In this document: positions 31,002 to 40,798 of the stretch, piece by piece
Layout of the letters: each line of letters starts with the position of its first letter
Numbering within the stretch: the first letter of the stretch is position 1
IMG/VR virus record: IMGVR_UViG_3300033141_000124
Location: 46,544 to 110,543 of that record
DNA: 64,000 nucleotides
Direction: 5' to 3' (one strand)
Source of the DNA: a virus
Position numbers and translations under genes: made by a program
Notes under the pieces: model-generated
The model's database searches: none
What the model saw: only the letters and a program-made list of their open reading frames with translations
What the model was told of the DNA's origin: nothing

Positions 31002-32627
31002 ATGGAATATAAAAAATACTACTGGCTTAATGAGAATAGTAGAACCTTCTTATCTAGAGGGTACATTAGTGAAGAACCAGAACAGAGAATAAAAGATATA
31101 GCTAATACTGCAGAGAAGTATTTACACATGCCTGGGTTTGCTGAGAAGTTTGAAAACTATATGTCTAAAGGTTATTATAGTTTATCTACACCGGTATGGA
31201 TAAATTTTGGAAAACAAAAAGGTTTACCTATCAGCTGTTATGGTTCTAACATAGATGATAACTTAGATAGTATACTAAATGCAGGACGTGAGATAGGAAT
31301 GATGTCTAAGTATGGCGGAGGTACAAGTTGTTTTTTAGGTAATATAAGACCTAGAGGATCTGAGATATCTACAGGAGGCTTTGCAGATGGTCCTGTTCAC
31401 TATGCTAGAATATATGACACAGTGGTTGATGTATGTAAACAGTCTGAAGCAAGACGTGGTGCATGTGCAGCATACTTACCAGTAGAGCATCCTGATATAG
31501 AAGAGTTCTTAGATATTGGAACAGAAGGTAATCCTATACAAAATCTACAGTATGGTATTACTGTATCTGATGCATGGCTAAGATCTATGAAAGCAGGGAG
31601 TAAAGAAAAACGTAAGATCTGGGCTAAAGTAATTCAAAGAAGATCTGAGTTTGGTTACCCTTACATAATGTTTAAAGATAACTCTAATAACAATACACCA
31701 TACAAAGAAATAGGTATGGAGATAACAGCATCTAACTTATGTTCTGAAATTCAACTTCCTACAGACACATACAATTCTTTTGTGTGCTGTCTAGGATCTA
31801 TAAATTTATTACACTGGGATGAGATTATAAAGACTGATGCTATAGAAACATATGTGTTCTTTTTAAATGCTGTGATGGATGAGTTTATAAGAAAATCAGA
31901 AGTTAAAGCTGGCCTCAAAAGAGCATTTAATTTTGCTAGCAAACATAGAGCTATTGGTCTAGGTGTATTAGGATATCATAGTTTGTTTCAATCAAAGCTA
32001 ATTGAGTTTGAGTCTCTTAGAGCTAAGCAGCTAAACAATCATATATTTAAAACTTTAAAAGAAGTATCTGAAGAAGCTTCTAGATGGTTATATGAACACA
32101 GAGGATATAGGTCATTAAGAGAAGGGTATGCCAACACTACTCTAATGGCTATTGCTCCTACTAAATCTAGTAGTTTTATACATGGTGCTGTCTCTATGGG
32201 TATAGAACCTATCAAGTCAAATTACTTTATCAAGGATCTAGCAAAGTCTAAAACAGTTTATAAGAATCCATTCTTAGAACAGGAGTTAGATAAGTATGGG
32301 TTAAATACTAAAAAGACCTGGGACAGCATTCTTAAGAAAGATGGTTCTGTACAACATCTTAACTTTCCAACAAAAGAAGTATTCAAATCATTTATTGAGA
32401 TATCACCAAAAGAACTTGTACTACAAGCTGCACAAAGACAAAAGTATATTGATCAATCACAGTCATTAAACTTAATGATTGACCCGTCAGTGCCAGCTAA
32501 AGATATTAATAAACTGTATTTATATGCCCATGAAGAAGGTGTAAAAACTTTATACTATCAGTTTAGTATTAGTTCTGCTCAAGATTTTGCTAGGAATATA
32601 TTAGAGTGTGCTAGTTGTGAAGGTTAA
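31002..32627 (+). CDS. nrdA: Ribonucleotide reductase class I alpha subunit
   Basis: Catalytic subunit with active-site Cys79 in GLPISCYGS, NLCSEI (Asn245, Cys247, Glu249) for the radical site, Cys262/Cys263 in FVCCLGS and a C-terminal CASCEG tail whose two cysteines re-reduce the site. At 541 residues it lacks the N-terminal ATP-cone domain of long NrdA, so it should escape dATP feedback inhibition. Ends converge on the next gene with a 4-base overlap. With the DUF5664-like protein and UNG it forms the nucleotide-supply part of the genome. Confidence 0.95.
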   Translation: MEYKKYYWLNENSRTFLSRGYISEEPEQRIKDIANTAEKYLHMPGFAEKFENYMSKGYYSLSTPVWINFGKQKGLPISCYGSNIDDNLDSILNAGREIGMMSKYGGGTSCFLGNIRPRGSEISTGGFADGPVHYARIYDTVVDVCKQSEARRGACAAYLPVEHPDIEEFLDIGTEGNPIQNLQYGITVSDAWLRSMKAGSKEKRKIWAKVIQRRSEFGYPYIMFKDNSNNNTPYKEIGMEITASNLCSEIQLPTDTYNSFVCCLGSINLLHWDEIIKTDAIETYVFFLNAVMDEFIRKSEVKAGLKRAFNFASKHRAIGLGVLGYHSLFQSKLIEFESLRAKQLNNHIFKTLKEVSEEASRWLYEHRGYRSLREGYANTTLMAIAPTKSSSFIHGAVSMGIEPIKSNYFIKDLAKSKTVYKNPFLEQELDKYGLNTKKTWDSILKKDGSVQHLNFPTKEVFKSFIEISPKELVLQAAQRQKYIDQSQSLNLMIDPSVPAKDINKLYLYAHEEGVKTLYYQFSISSAQDFARNILECASCEG

Positions 32628-33034
32628 AATGCTGACTCTTCAATTACAACATTGATAGCATCTTTTAATTCAGATAATCCAACAGGACATTCTAGATCTA
32701 AGCCTGCCTTAAATGCCTTTTCTTTTGTTCCTTCTTTGAATATAATGATTGTAGGGGCCATCCTAACTCTGTACTCTTTCTTTGCTGATGGTGCTTTTGC
32801 TATATCAACTCTATAGTATTTTACACCGTCCATATCATCTATCTGTTTCCAGTCTGAAAAAGAATTGTCTTGATTAAACTCTGCCCAAAACTCTATTATT
32901 ATGATATCTTGTGAATCGTCAAACCCTCCTTGCTCATTGATAATATCTTGGAAGTTACTATCATCTATCCACTCTTGAGCAGCAAGGTTTGTCGTGAATA
33001 GTAAAAATATTATAAATAAAATTATTTTTTTCAT
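32624..33034 (-). CDS. Secreted thioredoxin-fold protein lacking CxxC
   Basis: N-terminal signal peptide (KK, then hydrophobic core, TTNLAAQ). The mature domain has the thioredoxin order: IIIEFWAEF where CxxC would follow is replaced by an Asn/Asp-rich loop, then VDIAKAP, YRVRMAPTIIIFKEG with the cis-proline, and a Lys-rich close. Without CxxC it cannot do disulfide exchange and probably binds or chaperones peptides in the periplasm. It is last in the minus-strand envelope cassette and overlaps nrdA's end by 4 bases. Confidence 0.7.
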   Translation of the reverse strand: MKKIILFIIFLLFTTNLAAQEWIDDSNFQDIINEQGGFDDSQDIIIIEFWAEFNQDNSFSDWKQIDDMDGVKYYRVDIAKAPSAKKEYRVRMAPTIIIFKEGTKEKAFKAGLDLECPVGLSELKDAINVVIEESAF

Positions 33035-33037
33035 GGT

Positions 33038-33325
33038 CTACTTTTTAGTAAGATCATAGATCCTCTCCTCCATTTTTTCAAACTTATCTAGGAGCATTTC
33101 TACATCTTCTTGGGTATCCATAATTGTTTGTCTAATTAACTCATCTTTGAGGTCGTACTCAACTCTGTCAATCACTGGTGCTGGGAGTTCCATAGCTTGA
33201 GCTATATCTGCTTGTAACGTAAACCACATAGTAGATAAGGAGATTACAAATCCTACTATTAGCCCTATTGTTTTTAAATCTAATGTTACTTTTGTTTCTT
33301 CTCCTATTTGAGGTGGTTGTGCCAT
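33038..33325 (-). CDS. Membrane-anchored coiled-coil protein, 95 aa
   Basis: A single hydrophobic segment (about residues 19-38) near the N-terminus is followed by a helical, strongly charged tail of about 50 residues that looks like a coiled coil. Such proteins are typical inner-membrane partners (for example i-spanin-like). The next gene upstream encodes a lipoprotein, the pairing expected of an i-spanin/o-spanin set. The call as spanin is inference. Confidence 0.65.
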   Translation of the reverse strand: MAQPPQIGEETKVTLDLKTIGLIVGFVISLSTMWFTLQADIAQAMELPAPVIDRVEYDLKDELIRQTIMDTQEDVEMLLDKFEKMEERIYDLTKK

Positions 33326-33329
33326 GATC

Positions 33330-33680
33330 TTAATTTTTATTTATGTTAATGGATGGTTTAGTTCCTGAGTTACCACCATTTGAATTAGTATTTGAATTGT
33401 TGTTTGGTCTAGGACTATTAGCTGGTCTATTAGGTAATACAACAGTTGGTCTAACAACTGGTCTAGGATTCCAATACATATAGTTATTCCAATTATAATA
33501 TGGTTGAGTCCTATATATAACTTCTGTTCTGTATCTAGGTCTTAGTTTATCTATATCCACAGCTACGGTATCACCAGCAGCTGTTATTGCTAATACTTTA
33601 TCATACTGCACTATAGGTTGATAAGAGCTACATGCTCCTACAAATAATACTAGTATTAATATAGATATAATTTTTTTCAT
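33330..33680 (-). CDS. Lipoprotein with Pro/Asn-rich tail, 116 aa
   Basis: Signal peptide with lipobox VGAC (Cys about residue 17), then a short beta-rich part and a C-terminal tail of Pro, Arg, Asn and Ser without structure. As an outer-membrane lipoprotein it could be the o-spanin partner of the coiled-coil membrane protein or an anchor for the beta-barrel. The stop/start overlap with the barrel gene at 33680 suggests co-translation. Confidence 0.65.
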   Translation of the reverse strand: MKKIISILILVLFVGACSSYQPIVQYDKVLAITAAGDTVAVDIDKLRPRYRTEVIYRTQPYYNWNNYMYWNPRPVVRPTVVLPNRPANSPRPNNNSNTNSNGGNSGTKPSININKN

Positions 33681-34888
33681 TATTTAAATGTAAAGTTTAG
33701 TCCAAAGCTTGTTTGAAATAATTCACTATCCCACATCTTACTATATTCTCCTTCTGCAAAGATGCCAATATGTTTGCTAATCTTCCACCCAAAACTTACA
33801 CCAGCAGAATAGTCTTCCCACTGCTCTAACTCAGAGTCTTGTACTAGTCCACCTTTACCCCAGTTGTTTCTGTTTAAATAAGACAGTGCCTCATCACCTT
33901 GTATATACTTATGATATGGTAGTATATAATTAGCATATGCATGCAACCAGAACTTACTCTTATAGTGATAGAAATCTAAACCTACAATAGGTGCAATCTC
34001 ACCAAAAGCATCTAGCAAGTCCCATGCTTCTCTGTTAAATCTATTCATCAACTCAGTAAAAATAGTCTCTCTAAACTGAAGATCTGTATAAGCTACAATC
34101 TCTCCATCAGGATCTATCCAATACCAGTCAGAAGTTTCATTACCTAGCTCATCTTCTTGTGTGTAATATATATCATCATATCCATACTCAAAACCTAATT
34201 CATACCAATAGTTAACTGGATACTCTTGTCCATTTATAATCTGTGTTTCATTTAACCATATTTCAATTGGGTTATATCCATAAGCACGGTCATGAGTACG
34301 GTAGATTGCACCAGCTGATATACTAAACTTCTCTCCTAATGGTAATCTTGCTCTTAGTTCAGCTGATTGGTAATCTAAATTTATCTTTCCAACCTCTCTA
34401 CTCTCTACTTTTGCTATATGATATTTACCAGTATGTTTTAAAAAGTATCTGTGGTTGTCAAACATTTCTCCTCTCCATCTTTCTTTCTCAATGTGGAATT
34501 GATACTCTAGTCCATCTATTGCTGATGTTGGTGCAGTAAATGCTAGTTGTTGTTCTGTCCCATCATACCAGTTTCTAGGCTTTCTTTCATAGTTAAATCT
34601 TGCTAGCTTACGTATACCAAAGCCATAACGGTAATCAAAAGCATAGTCAGGAGTGTTATCTACTACATCTGGTATAGAATATAAACCTCCATCTGGATTA
34701 GTTCTTACAAAAAATGTTTGTTCTCTGGCCTCAATAGAATTATTAATATCTCCTGCTCCATACACAGTACCGTATTTCAAGAAGTCTTGATATATAGACT
34801 TGAAGAATTTGCCTTTCTCTTCTTGATCTTGAGCTGAAACAATATTAAAAAAGAATATACATACCAGTACACTTAAATATCTTTTCAT
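33680..34888 (-). CDS. Outer-membrane beta-barrel protein, 402 aa
   Basis: Signal peptide (MKRYLSVLVCIFFFNIVSAQ) followed by a mature domain made of alternating aromatic and polar strands, with loops rich in Tyr, Trp, Asp and Gly and a C-terminal strand ending FGLNFTFK, where a terminal aromatic residue is the barrel-assembly signal of outer-membrane proteins. No TonB plug or OmpA domain. Phages of Gram-negative hosts seldom encode such large barrels; superinfection blocking by masking receptors or export of phage envelope proteins are possible roles. First gene of a cassette with its own promoter-like box. Confidence 0.75.
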   Translation of the reverse strand: MKRYLSVLVCIFFFNIVSAQDQEEKGKFFKSIYQDFLKYGTVYGAGDINNSIEAREQTFFVRTNPDGGLYSIPDVVDNTPDYAFDYRYGFGIRKLARFNYERKPRNWYDGTEQQLAFTAPTSAIDGLEYQFHIEKERWRGEMFDNHRYFLKHTGKYHIAKVESREVGKINLDYQSAELRARLPLGEKFSISAGAIYRTHDRAYGYNPIEIWLNETQIINGQEYPVNYWYELGFEYGYDDIYYTQEDELGNETSDWYWIDPDGEIVAYTDLQFRETIFTELMNRFNREAWDLLDAFGEIAPIVGLDFYHYKSKFWLHAYANYILPYHKYIQGDEALSYLNRNNWGKGGLVQDSELEQWEDYSAGVSFGWKISKHIGIFAEGEYSKMWDSELFQTSFGLNFTFK

Positions 34889-34925
34889 ATTTGAATTTAA
34901 TTTAATTAATAAGATAGTAAGTTGG

Positions 34926-34948
34926 TTTGTATAATAATAATATACAAA
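34926..34948 (-). promoter_or_regulatory. Candidate phage promoter, copy 3 (palindromic)
   Basis: Minus-strand TTTGTATATTATTATTATA (34,948 to 34,930), with an inverted TTTGTATA at the other end (34,926-34,933), so the whole is TTTGTATA, 7 bases, TATACAAA. It lies 38 to 60 bases upstream of the barrel gene ATG at 34888 and directly after the stop of the 1,948-residue gene, so it drives the envelope cassette. Confidence 0.5.
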
Positions 34949-34951
34949 AAA

Positions 34952-37900
34952 TTAGTTATTTCCCAGATAGAAATTATCCATTTTTTCAAATGTAGTCCAT
35001 TTTTGTAGAGTATATAATATTGGTAAGGCATCTTTCCACTGCTTATATACTTTCAATTGTCCTTTTCTAGGTCTGTTCTGATAAACTATATCTTTATTTT
35101 GGTAAAATTCTTGGTCTGATTCTCTAGATATCCAGTTATAAGGTGTCTGTACAGAAAGCGTTAATGCTTCTGTTAGTGCTCCTAATGTTCTTGTGGATGC
35201 TATAGGACGCTCTAAGAAACCTGATGCTTCACCCATACCAAAGAATGGAACAAATAAAATTAATTCTGTATAAACTCTATCTGTTTGATACTTGCTCCAG
35301 TTCTTAAGCTTCTTTACCCATAGATCATCATCTTCATCATCATCCCAGGCTTTGTCTAACATTGAAAATAATAAAAGAGACATTATAATAAATGATGCTT
35401 CAGCCATGGTTCTATTTACATTCTTAATTTTATTATCTATTCTTTGAGCTATACTTGCTGCTCCCATTGGGCTACCATCTTCATTCATTGGCCCTTGAGG
35501 TGAGCTGTTCATGTCTGCTTTCAGTTCATCTTTATACTCACTTATAATATTACGTAAGTCTAATCTACCTTTGACTATATTCTTTTTTAAATATGCTGCC
35601 AGCTTCCAAGTACTTGCATATCTTCCTTCCATCCAACCTAAGGTACTATTAAAGTATTCACCTTGATATCTTGCTCTTAATGCTGGTGGTAACCATTTTT
35701 TAAATTGGAATAATAGCTTACCTAACCAGAAAGATTGGACTACTGTTCTATCCATTCTAGCATAGTTACCATGCACTTCTTTATTTACATCTCTAATTTT
35801 GTTTCTTATATCTGCATATATTTTAGATCCCTGATCATTTAATGCATCATTTTCAATTGGGACTTTGATTCCTGTTTTGTACTCAGGTATTATTGTATCC
35901 CACTTTTTGTCATAGTATATTTTTCCTGTAATAGGATTAAAGTTTGCTGCATCTATAAGATTAGAAGATTCTCCAGTCTTAGAGTCTATCACCTGAACAT
36001 CTCCAAGTATACCAGTTCCTATTTTAGTTTGTACTGCATATTCAAAACCATCCTGAAATAGATAACCTATGCTCATACCTCTTTGAAATCTATTTTGTTG
36101 GCCTCTAGTATTATCCATACCAGATTCACGTATATCTACATCTGCATCCATCATTCTCCAATACTCACCTAATCCTTCATATTTATTATTAGCTTGATCT
36201 GGTTTGTAACTACGCTCTTTAAGTTCTTTACCAGATATAAATGCTCCAGTACTACCACCTATAGCTCCACCTACAGCAGTACCAAGTGGACCAGCAACAG
36301 CTGTTCCTATAACAGATCCTATAACACCACCTTTAATTGCACCAACTGGTGCTTCTTCACTACCAAGAAATATATCTGCAGCTTCAGTTGCCACTGCTCC
36401 AGTTCTTTTTACTATACCTGGTAATGCTTCTTTAGTATATAATGCTTCAGCTCTCAGATAAGACCCTCTAGTTATAAATCTATTTGCTACACCTTCAATT
36501 GCGTTGTTGATTTGTGCAATTGCTAAGTTGTTTATGTTACCAAATATATTCCATGCAACATAGGATTGAGATGACCATGTAATTAAACCCATAGCAAACT
36601 TATCCCAAAAGCCTTTGCTTATTTCATCATTATCATAGAATACCATCTTGGCCCATTTATGTGCCCTTGCTACAACATTAGCTTGATCTTTTCCTAGTCC
36701 TTGTCTACCTTTAAGATTAAATTTCTCTGGAATAATTTTATCTAAAACTCCTGTAAACTTATTTCCTCCTGGCTCTATATATTCTCTCTTCTCTATAACT
36801 TTAATTAAAGCATTTATAGTTCCTTCTATTTCTCCTAAAGCTGCAAACTTTTCTGCCATATCAGAGAACATAAGTAAACTTGAACCTAAATCTGTACTTA
36901 CTTCACCTAGCGTAGGTTGTGATCTTTGCTTTTGTACTTTAGATTCTAACAAAGCTCTTTCTTTTGTGTACTGTGCAAGACCAATTTTTTTATTTTTATA
37001 ATCTAGTTTTAGTTGTTTTATTTGATTTTCAAGCTTAGTAAGTCTTTCTTCAACTCTTGGATTACCTGTAAACATTATAGGAAGAGTGTCTACCATCCTT
37101 CCCTGCTCATCTATAATAACAGTCTTTTGTTCAGTAGTTGAAGTAAAAAGATTTTTTATTGATCTTTGTGTCTTAGCCCATAGTCTTATAAATAAACCAC
37201 CAGCAGGATCAGATTTTAAATTAGTTGCTAAGTTGTCTCTAACTACAGGTATCTTACCTAACATTTGATTTCTTACATCTCTAGGTAATAAGTTAAGTAA
37301 TGCATTTGGTCCATCAGCATACTCTTCAATAAACATATCATATACTTCTCTACGTGCTTGAGCTAATGCATCATTAACCTTGGGCTCCATAATGTCTATA
37401 TACTTTTGACTTCTCATATCCATACCGTCTGCAGCTTGCTCTCTTATCTCTACAAACTCTGGCCTTACAAATGAAAACTTAGCATCTAGTTTTACTTGTC
37501 CGGTAGGTACACCATTCTTTCTAAATGCTTTGGTGTATCTAGTATCTTCATAGTACTGAGCTCTATACATATTATAGTCAGTGTCACTTAAACCTCTACG
37601 CTTCTGCCACATCTTACCATTCCATACCTCATTCTTTGCTCTTGCTGCTTTAAACTCTTCACTATATCTATGGAAATCTCCATCAACAGGTCTTCCGTCA
37701 ACAGTTTTTTCTGCTCTCATAAAGTCAGAAAACTCTCTCTTTACATCTGCAAGTTTTTTATTATACTCTATATCTTTACGTCCTTGCTCACTCTTTTGTG
37801 CTTCAACTAAATTATATACCGGAGCATAAACAAAAGGTACACCATTAGAATCTAATTGTTTTAGGCGTATTTCTTGTTTCATTTTTTCATACTGAGGCCC

Positions 37901-40798
37901 TATCTTCTTAACATATGCATCCTCTGATAAAGATCCATCCTCCTCAAAGTTAAGCATAAAGTCATACCGTCTATTAGCTTTTACATTTGGTTGTAACTTT
38001 CTTAATTTTTCAAGAGGTTCAACTATTCTTTTTTGTCTATTTTCTCTTCTTTGTAAGTAGTCTAGCCATTTTCTTTTATAAACTTTATCTAATGTTGCTA
38101 ATAATGCATCTCTACCAGAAGATACATCTCTTAAAAATCTTTCACCCATTCCAATATCAGGTACAACTGTTAACAGTGCTTCCATATCTGCAATTGTAAA
38201 TGTCATCTGAGAATGAGACTGAAGTACAGTATTTTCCCCTTCATCAAAACCACTTTGTACATTTGCTACAATTACATCAGCAACAAAGTCAAACAAAGCT
38301 CTATTTATTAAACCTTGTCTACCATTCTCTCTTTCGGATGGAGGGCCTAATAATTCATTAACTATACCTTCAATGTTATTAATTAAATACCTTTGAGTTG
38401 CATTTAACTCTTCATAACCTGGTTCTTTTAAAATATATAATCCCTCAAAAGTTTTTAAATACTTTTCAAAATTTGAAAGATAATCTGCAAATTCTGGCTT
38501 TGCAAAATTATTAGGATCAATTATATATTCTTTATATTCTTTCATTTGTCTGAAAGCATCCTGCAATAACTGAGTATATGCTACAGAAACATCTTGGTTG
38601 TTTTTAGGATCTGCTAATGCAAAGTTTATAATAGACAAAGTGTTATCTATTTGGCTTATCATTCCTGGTTTTGATCTATCAATAAATATATTATTCTTAG
38701 CCTTATTAAGCATTTCTTTTTTAGATATAACTCTTGTTTTGTATTCATCTATAGCACCTAATAAATAACTTAAAGGTTGATTCTCATATGGATCAATTTG
38801 AGTTACTTCTCCTAGATCATTATCATCAGTTCTTGCATCATAAAGTTGACCATCTAATCCGCCTTGTTCAAACTCTTTGTCTAGTTGTTCACCGGCTAAA
38901 TCATATAAATTTTCTGCAATTAATAAATCTACTAGATATTTATTCTGACTTATAGGTCTTGGAATTATATTTATTCCGTCTTGCTCTATCTTAAACGTAC
39001 TTGCTTCAAGGTTATCTTCTTGCATCTCTACTTTATATCCTTGGTTTTCTACCATTCTTCTTAGTAGATTTACTTCAAGCATGTCTAATACATCCTGGCT
39101 CAGACTTGTTATGTTATTGTTTCCTAATAAAGATTCAGATGGTATCTTAACAATTTTATTTCCATCTCCTTTATCTATAGATAGTTTAGATATTCTAATC
39201 TTACCAAACTTATCTATCATTACTAAATCAGCAATACCCGCTATCTTAGACTTAGGATCAGAAAAAACTACATTAGTTACTAGTACATCTCCTTCTTGTC
39301 TAAGGGTTGCTATAGAGTCATTTATATTATTAAATACTTCTTCAGAAATACTTATATCACTTTGTATATCTTGATAAGTCTGATTTAGTGCTATAGCATC
39401 TAATACTTTTCTATAATCTATACTAAGAGAGTCCTTAAATGTATCTCTATTTCCTATTGCATCACCAGTTGATAAGTATCTTAAGTTACTATTTAGATCA
39501 TAAAAACTATTATTAGAATTATTATATACTACTAAATTATTTACAAATGTGCTAGGATTAGTACCTGCCAAAGTATCTGATTCATTTTTAGATTCTTGTA
39601 CTGCTTGAAACAAATTTTTAACTACTATACGCTGTTGATCAGTAGAAGCTACAGCATTAGCTTGATTTACTATTGCTTGTTTGCCATCAGATAAACTATA
39701 TCTAACTCTTCCATTTGGTTTTCTACCTATCTCAAATCTAATACCATTGGTATTTAACAGTTTTGCTATGTCAGACATGCTAGCATTTGGATTAATATTA
39801 GATACAGGTATTCTTCTTCCCGTTAGATATTGGTTGAAGTTTTGTATCATATTTCTAAACCACTCTAATAATCTTCCTATTACATCTTTAAATGATTGTG
39901 TAGGAGCCTCTTCATATTCTTTATTGAAGTGTCTACTCAATGCTTGAGTTACTATCTCCATTTCTCTTTCTTCAGCATTCACTCTTCTTTTAGAGTTATA
40001 AGCATCCTCTATTTGCTGTGTCATCTCAGGAAAGTTTGTCTTGGCTTCTTTTAATAAGCTTTCAAACAATGGTATATTATCAACCTTAACCGCCTCTATA
40101 AAGGGGTGTAATACTTCTTCTATTGCTGTTTCATCAGTAACTCTACCTTTGACAAGCACTACTTCATTATTAACAAAGTAAGAGTTTATGTTGGCAAATG
40201 GAACTTTTGCTTTTTGCCACTTAGGTAAGTTATCATATTGTTTTTGTGCTTGAGTTGGTGATAAAAGTTTTACATTAACACCAGGGAATAGTCTAACTAA
40301 ATGTTTAACTACATGCCTTGCTCTAGTCATGTCCCATGATCTAGATTTCTCAATCATATCTTTAGCAGAAAACAAAGATGCATCAACAGTAACAGCAAAA
40401 GTCTTAGGTGTCTTGTCTAGTTTTATTGAAGACTCAGGTAAATTATTTATTTCTAAATATCTTTTCAGTCTTTTGATATTAGATTTAACTAGATCATCAC
40501 TAGGTCTAATAGCATCAACTCCTTGCTCTGTATTATTAATATAGTAAGCACCTTGAAAACTATGAATAATTCTTTCTCTTCTTAGATTATTTAATAATGA
40601 CTCACCAAATTCTCTTTGCTTTAAATTATGTAAAGCTCTTTTTTCTGAAGCATAGTTTCTTGCTTCTGTTACTGTTGGAATAGCCTCACTACCTGTAGCT
40701 CGTTGCCAGCTTTGAATTACGTTAGTTGTCATCAAATCTGTTTTATAAACTGCTAGTAAAGCTTTATACTTAACTGTATTTTTATTAGGACACTTCAT
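34952..40798 (-). CDS. Giant virion/cargo protein, 1,948 aa
   Basis: Domains read from N- to C-terminus: residues about 220-330 resemble a gluzincin metallopeptidase module in which the HExxH first His is Glu (EEVLH, His231), followed by EREMEIVTQAL and an amphipathic helix; residues about 490-560 resemble a PD-(D/E)XK nuclease fold with GIADLVMID (Asp524) but the catalytic Asp-x-Lys replaced by SKL; long helical, Lys/Glu-rich regions; a Gly-zipper membrane segment (GGVIGSVIGTAV region); and a C-terminal hydrophobic helix. It is a packaged-protein candidate in line with crAss-like cargo proteins. Both enzymatic modules look dead; no known catalytic function is inferred. Confidence 0.65.
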   Translation of the reverse strand: MKCPNKNTVKYKALLAVYKTDLMTTNVIQSWQRATGSEAIPTVTEARNYASEKRALHNLKQREFGESLLNNLRRERIIHSFQGAYYINNTEQGVDAIRPSDDLVKSNIKRLKRYLEINNLPESSIKLDKTPKTFAVTVDASLFSAKDMIEKSRSWDMTRARHVVKHLVRLFPGVNVKLLSPTQAQKQYDNLPKWQKAKVPFANINSYFVNNEVVLVKGRVTDETAIEEVLHPFIEAVKVDNIPLFESLLKEAKTNFPEMTQQIEDAYNSKRRVNAEEREMEIVTQALSRHFNKEYEEAPTQSFKDVIGRLLEWFRNMIQNFNQYLTGRRIPVSNINPNASMSDIAKLLNTNGIRFEIGRKPNGRVRYSLSDGKQAIVNQANAVASTDQQRIVVKNLFQAVQESKNESDTLAGTNPSTFVNNLVVYNNSNNSFYDLNSNLRYLSTGDAIGNRDTFKDSLSIDYRKVLDAIALNQTYQDIQSDISISEEVFNNINDSIATLRQEGDVLVTNVVFSDPKSKIAGIADLVMIDKFGKIRISKLSIDKGDGNKIVKIPSESLLGNNNITSLSQDVLDMLEVNLLRRMVENQGYKVEMQEDNLEASTFKIEQDGINIIPRPISQNKYLVDLLIAENLYDLAGEQLDKEFEQGGLDGQLYDARTDDNDLGEVTQIDPYENQPLSYLLGAIDEYKTRVISKKEMLNKAKNNIFIDRSKPGMISQIDNTLSIINFALADPKNNQDVSVAYTQLLQDAFRQMKEYKEYIIDPNNFAKPEFADYLSNFEKYLKTFEGLYILKEPGYEELNATQRYLINNIEGIVNELLGPPSERENGRQGLINRALFDFVADVIVANVQSGFDEGENTVLQSHSQMTFTIADMEALLTVVPDIGMGERFLRDVSSGRDALLATLDKVYKRKWLDYLQRRENRQKRIVEPLEKLRKLQPNVKANRRYDFMLNFEEDGSLSEDAYVKKIGPQYEKMKQEIRLKQLDSNGVPFVYAPVYNLVEAQKSEQGRKDIEYNKKLADVKREFSDFMRAEKTVDGRPVDGDFHRYSEEFKAARAKNEVWNGKMWQKRRGLSDTDYNMYRAQYYEDTRYTKAFRKNGVPTGQVKLDAKFSFVRPEFVEIREQAADGMDMRSQKYIDIMEPKVNDALAQARREVYDMFIEEYADGPNALLNLLPRDVRNQMLGKIPVVRDNLATNLKSDPAGGLFIRLWAKTQRSIKNLFTSTTEQKTVIIDEQGRMVDTLPIMFTGNPRVEERLTKLENQIKQLKLDYKNKKIGLAQYTKERALLESKVQKQRSQPTLGEVSTDLGSSLLMFSDMAEKFAALGEIEGTINALIKVIEKREYIEPGGNKFTGVLDKIIPEKFNLKGRQGLGKDQANVVARAHKWAKMVFYDNDEISKGFWDKFAMGLITWSSQSYVAWNIFGNINNLAIAQINNAIEGVANRFITRGSYLRAEALYTKEALPGIVKRTGAVATEAADIFLGSEEAPVGAIKGGVIGSVIGTAVAGPLGTAVGGAIGGSTGAFISGKELKERSYKPDQANNKYEGLGEYWRMMDADVDIRESGMDNTRGQQNRFQRGMSIGYLFQDGFEYAVQTKIGTGILGDVQVIDSKTGESSNLIDAANFNPITGKIYYDKKWDTIIPEYKTGIKVPIENDALNDQGSKIYADIRNKIRDVNKEVHGNYARMDRTVVQSFWLGKLLFQFKKWLPPALRARYQGEYFNSTLGWMEGRYASTWKLAAYLKKNIVKGRLDLRNIISEYKDELKADMNSSPQGPMNEDGSPMGAASIAQRIDNKIKNVNRTMAEASFIIMSLLLFSMLDKAWDDDEDDDLWVKKLKNWSKYQTDRVYTELILFVPFFGMGEASGFLERPIASTRTLGALTEALTLSVQTPYNWISRESDQEFYQNKDIVYQNRPRKGQLKVYKQWKDALPILYTLQKWTTFEKMDNFYLGNN

